Assembly: GCA_020975725.1 (NCBI GenBank)
Contig: QXJR01000004.1
Coordinates: forward strand, 434,001 to 498,000
DNA: 64,000 nucleotides
Origin: Picocystis sp. L7
Lineage: Eukaryota > Chlorophyta > Picocystophyceae > Picocystales > Picocystaceae
Reading direction: 5' to 3'
The position numbers were made by a program, and so were the translations under genes. Shown piece after piece: positions 61,867-64,000 of the stretch (position 1 is the stretch's first letter; each line of letters begins with the position of its first letter). Below the pieces are notes generated by a model. The model had not been told where the DNA came from, did not search any database, and was given only the letters and a program-made list of their open reading frames with translations.

Positions 61867-62720
61867 CTACACGTTCGTCTTGAATGACTCAATCGAAGAT
61901 TTCAGAGCAGGACGCCATTGATCAACATCGGACTGCACACACTGCGATGACGAACGACCATTCAATCTCAGTCAGCGCAAGCCCCATACCAGATCATAAA
62001 TTCAAGCGAAATTTGTCAGCAGCTGCGTACCGTTCCTGTTGCTGTGTAAAGTCGGTTGTACTTCCCATCGAATGCCATGCAAACGCTCGAATAGAAGTAC
62101 TTCACCACGTCGTTGGGCTTCTTAAGCGTGTACTCGATGATGTAGGCGCCATTCTTTTCCTTTGCATCGATGAGCTTCGCTTCTTGCACGTCTTCTCCCC
62201 CGTTTTTCTTCTTCATGAACCCCCTGTCCAGCGAGTTCACCAATGCGGACCCAAAGTCAAACGGAGTCCCGAACGATCCCATTTTTGTGAAATCCGCAGC
62301 AGCAGGCGTCACGAGGATGCTGATATTCGTATCCGTCATTCCATCGGGATAGAACACGAAGACGTTTCTTTCGGATTCCTCAGCTTTGGTGGAGCCCGAA
62401 GCTTTGCCAGTGCCCATTTTCCACTCCGCTGGGACCACGATCTCGAACTTTTCATCCTGGCTGACGAACTTGGTCGTTTCTTCGGCCCACGCCCACGGAG
62501 TTCCCCAAACACCTGCACTAAGGGACGAGATAGACACGAGAGCAGCACGTCTGCCTTCACCCACGAGCTTCGAAGCCTTTGTTCCGGGAACTGTACGGTC
62601 GTTGGGCAGCGCCTCTGTCGTTCTCTGCACCACGCCGCTGGGTTTGGCACGAGCCTCCGAGGCCACGCATACCTTCGTGCGGACCTTTTGGATCGGTTTC
62701 GGTAGCTGCAAGTGCGCCAT
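61867..62720 (-). CDS. PsbP-domain protein (PPD), thylakoid lumen
   Basis: 254 aa from exons 62031-62720 and 61867-61941 (complement); an ATG at 62786 would add 22 residues. PsbP-domain proteins are lumenal proteins that help assemble or stabilise photosystems. The transit peptide (MAHLQLPKPIQKVRTKVCVA) is followed by RRAALVSISSLSAGVWG...WAWA, a twin-arginine-type lumen signal. The domain starts KFEIVVPAEWK and contains TNISILVTPAAADFTKMGSF and YIIEYTLKKP. The spliced tail CVQSDVDQWRPALKSSIESF completes the last PsbP helix; without the intron the protein stops at VRSC. It looks closer to PPD/PPL proteins than to the OEC23 subunit. Confidence 0.88.
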
Positions 62721-63182
62721 GCTGTTGTTCAGGACTCGTCTCGGCGTGCTTTGCCGTTGCAGCGCACGTCGGTCCAAGTGCCTCATCTTCTGGGATCGCG
62801 ATGTTTTCGCTGCTTGGATCGAGATTTAGGTCCAAGATATCGATTGGACCCATCGATATTCTCCATGGAGGTGGATCGGACGGTTCCTGCGGGTTCGAGC
62901 CGGTCACTGGATTGGAAGGATTGGAAGGGTCCTTCCTACGCCCAACCGGTTGGGATGGGTGCCCCCACCCCCCCATGGACCGCAAAAAGACCGATGATGG
63001 ACCGCAAAAGGACCGACCGGGGACCGTCGGCGGCATGGTCGGGGACCGAGGATGGACCGCTTCCAAAAGGGGAAAAGACCGTATGGACAGGTGGTCTTCG
63101 ATCGGATGAGGGTGTGTTGGCCCAGGTTGGCCGACGTGTGTCCACCACCTCTCGCAACTCACACATTCATTTGGACATCGCC
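62721..63182. promoter_or_regulatory. Divergent promoter of PsbP-domain protein and SerRS
   Basis: 462 bp. It holds two close variants of the word seen before TIC21 and GC1/PYRR: GGACCGCAAAAAGACCG at about 62978 and GGACCGCAAAAGGACCG at about 62999, with further GGACCG/GGACCGC at 63020-63060. GGTCCAAAGATATC-like and TATCGATTGGACC words lie near 62840. If the PsbP start is 62786, the region shrinks by 66 bp. Confidence 0.5.
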
Positions 63183-64000
63183 ATGAGAGCAGCTGCGGCG
63201 AGAAAGGGAGCACGTGCCTGGCTTCCTTCGCGGGAATGGGCGTGCAAGGTCGTGAAGGCACGGACTGGGTCTGTTTCGGATGCAGGAGTGGAGGAAGGGA
63301 AGCGTTGGAAGGCAAACATCGACTACAGGGCCATACGAGACAATCTGCAACGCGTGGAAGAGAACTGTAGGAAGAGAAACAGCAGCGCGGATCCAGGTCT
63401 TGTAGTACGACTGTACGATGAGTACACCGCCCTGCAACAACAAGCAGATGCGGTCAGAAACGCGAGGAACGAAAACGCCAAGGCAATGAAGGGCAAGTTG
63501 GAGGAAGAAAAGAGGAAGGGTCTCATCGAGGAGGGAAAGATACTGAAAGAAAAACTAGCGCAATACGAAGAAGATTTGGCAGCGGTTGAGAATCGACTCC
63601 AAACCGAAGGCAGAAAAATCCCAAATGAAACGCATCCGGATGTACCATCAGGAGGAGAAGATGCGTCCACACTCTTCCGAGAAGTGGGTCACAAAGTTCA
63701 AACAGACTTCGAAATAAAGGATCATGTCCAGATAGGGGTTGGGCTAGATATCGTTGACTTTGATACTGGTGCAAAAGTGTCTGGGAACAAATTTTACTAC
63801 ATGAAAAATGCTGGTGCGTTGTTGGAGCTTGCGCTGGTGAACTGGGCTTTGTCCAAGGTCGTTGCAAAAGGGTATCAAACCTACACCACCCCAGATCTAG
63901 TCAGGGAAAACGTCGTCGAACGGTGTGGCTTCCAACCGCGCGGTGAAAACACGCAAGTATACAGTGTAGAAAATTCGGATTTGTGCCTTGCGGGCACGTC
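63183..64000 (+). CDS. Seryl-tRNA synthetase, organellar type (5' part)
   Basis: The first 272 codons are present; the gene runs past the window end. SerRS charges tRNA-Ser. A targeting-like N-terminus (MRAAAARKGARAWLPSREWA, many Arg/Ala, no acid at the start) suggests plastid or mitochondrion. The long antiparallel coiled coil that grips tRNA follows (NIDYRAIRDNLQRVEENCRK to AAVENRLQTEGRK), with IPNETHPDVP marking its end as in bacterial-type SerRS. The class II core then begins: VSGNKFYYMKNAGALLELAL, then GYQTYTTPDLVRENVVERCG. No intron is needed so far. Confidence 0.93.
   Translation, partial: MRAAAARKGARAWLPSREWACKVVKARTGSVSDAGVEEGKRWKANIDYRAIRDNLQRVEENCRKRNSSADPGLVVRLYDEYTALQQQADAVRNARNENAKAMKGKLEEEKRKGLIEEGKILKEKLAQYEEDLAAVENRLQTEGRKIPNETHPDVPSGGEDASTLFREVGHKVQTDFEIKDHVQIGVGLDIVDFDTGAKVSGNKFYYMKNAGALLELALVNWALSKVVAKGYQTYTTPDLVRENVVERCGFQPRGENTQVYSVENSDLCLAGT

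Noticed and set aside
1-64000. CRISPR arrays, transposons, retrovirus-like or Polinton-like elements
   Set aside because: No spaced direct repeats of CRISPR type, transposase, reverse transcriptase, integrase or capsid motifs, or paired terminal repeats were seen.

Overview
The window is nuclear DNA from a photosynthetic eukaryote, most likely a green alga (Viridiplantae). It carries nuclear genes for plastid proteins typical of that lineage (PsbX, a PsbY polyprotein, GUN4, TIC21/PIC1, a GC1-type epimerase, PYRR with a COG3236 tail, chloroplast glutamyl endopeptidase, a PsbP-domain protein), together with DP, NF-YB, YAK1 and a PATROL1-like MUN protein. An IQ protein resembling C11orf65 hints at a flagellate. 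An early-diverging streptophyte is plausible, but I cannot name the species. Genes are ordinary host genes; I saw no virus-like element, transposon, CRISPR array or RNA gene that I could support.

Layout, left to right: DP (+), SBNO helicase (+), organellar ICT1-type release factor (-), NF-YB (+), kinesin-7-like motor (+), MAU2/SCC4 (+), CGEP protease (-), TRAPPC11 (+), branched-chain aminotransferase (+), B12D/MLRQ-like (+), purple acid phosphatase (+), PsbX (-), TAF2 (+), GC1/SDR39U1 (-), PYRR (+), GUN4 (+), UVSSA-like (+), TIC21 (-), YAK1 kinase (+), unknown small protein (+), THOC5 (+), VPS4 (-), MUN/DUF810 protein (+), PsbY polyprotein (+), IQ protein (-), SEC62 (-), PsbP-domain protein (-), organellar SerRS (+, cut by the window end). 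Twenty-eight genes occupy 64 kb. Convergent ends lie 40-140 bp apart, and divergent pairs share promoters of about 170-690 bp, except ICT1/NF-YB and PsbX/TAF2, which are wider.

Most very long genes have no intron. Where introns occur they are short (75-295 bp), GT-AG, and mostly near the 5' end. I rebuilt ten multi-exon genes by joining frames at splice sites that restore the protein family: NF-YB, B12D, TAF2, GUN4, YAK1, VPS4, PsbY, SEC62, PsbP and, partly, PsbX. Intergenic DNA just upstream of start codons is GC-rich and repeatedly uses the words GGATCC, TCGAAAGGG and, beside several organelle-protein genes, GGACCGCAAAGACCG.

Functionally the genes fall into plastid and photosynthesis (PsbX, PsbY, PsbP, GUN4, TIC21, GC1, PYRR, CGEP, BCAT), chromatin, transcription and repair (DP, NF-YB, TAF2, SBNO, MAU2, UVSSA, THOC5), membrane traffic (TRAPPC11, VPS4, SEC62, MUN protein), motor and cilium-type proteins, and organellar translation. 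They are not one pathway. The most distinctive points are the four-unit PsbY polyprotein with a 104-bp identical internal repeat, and the shared promoter words.
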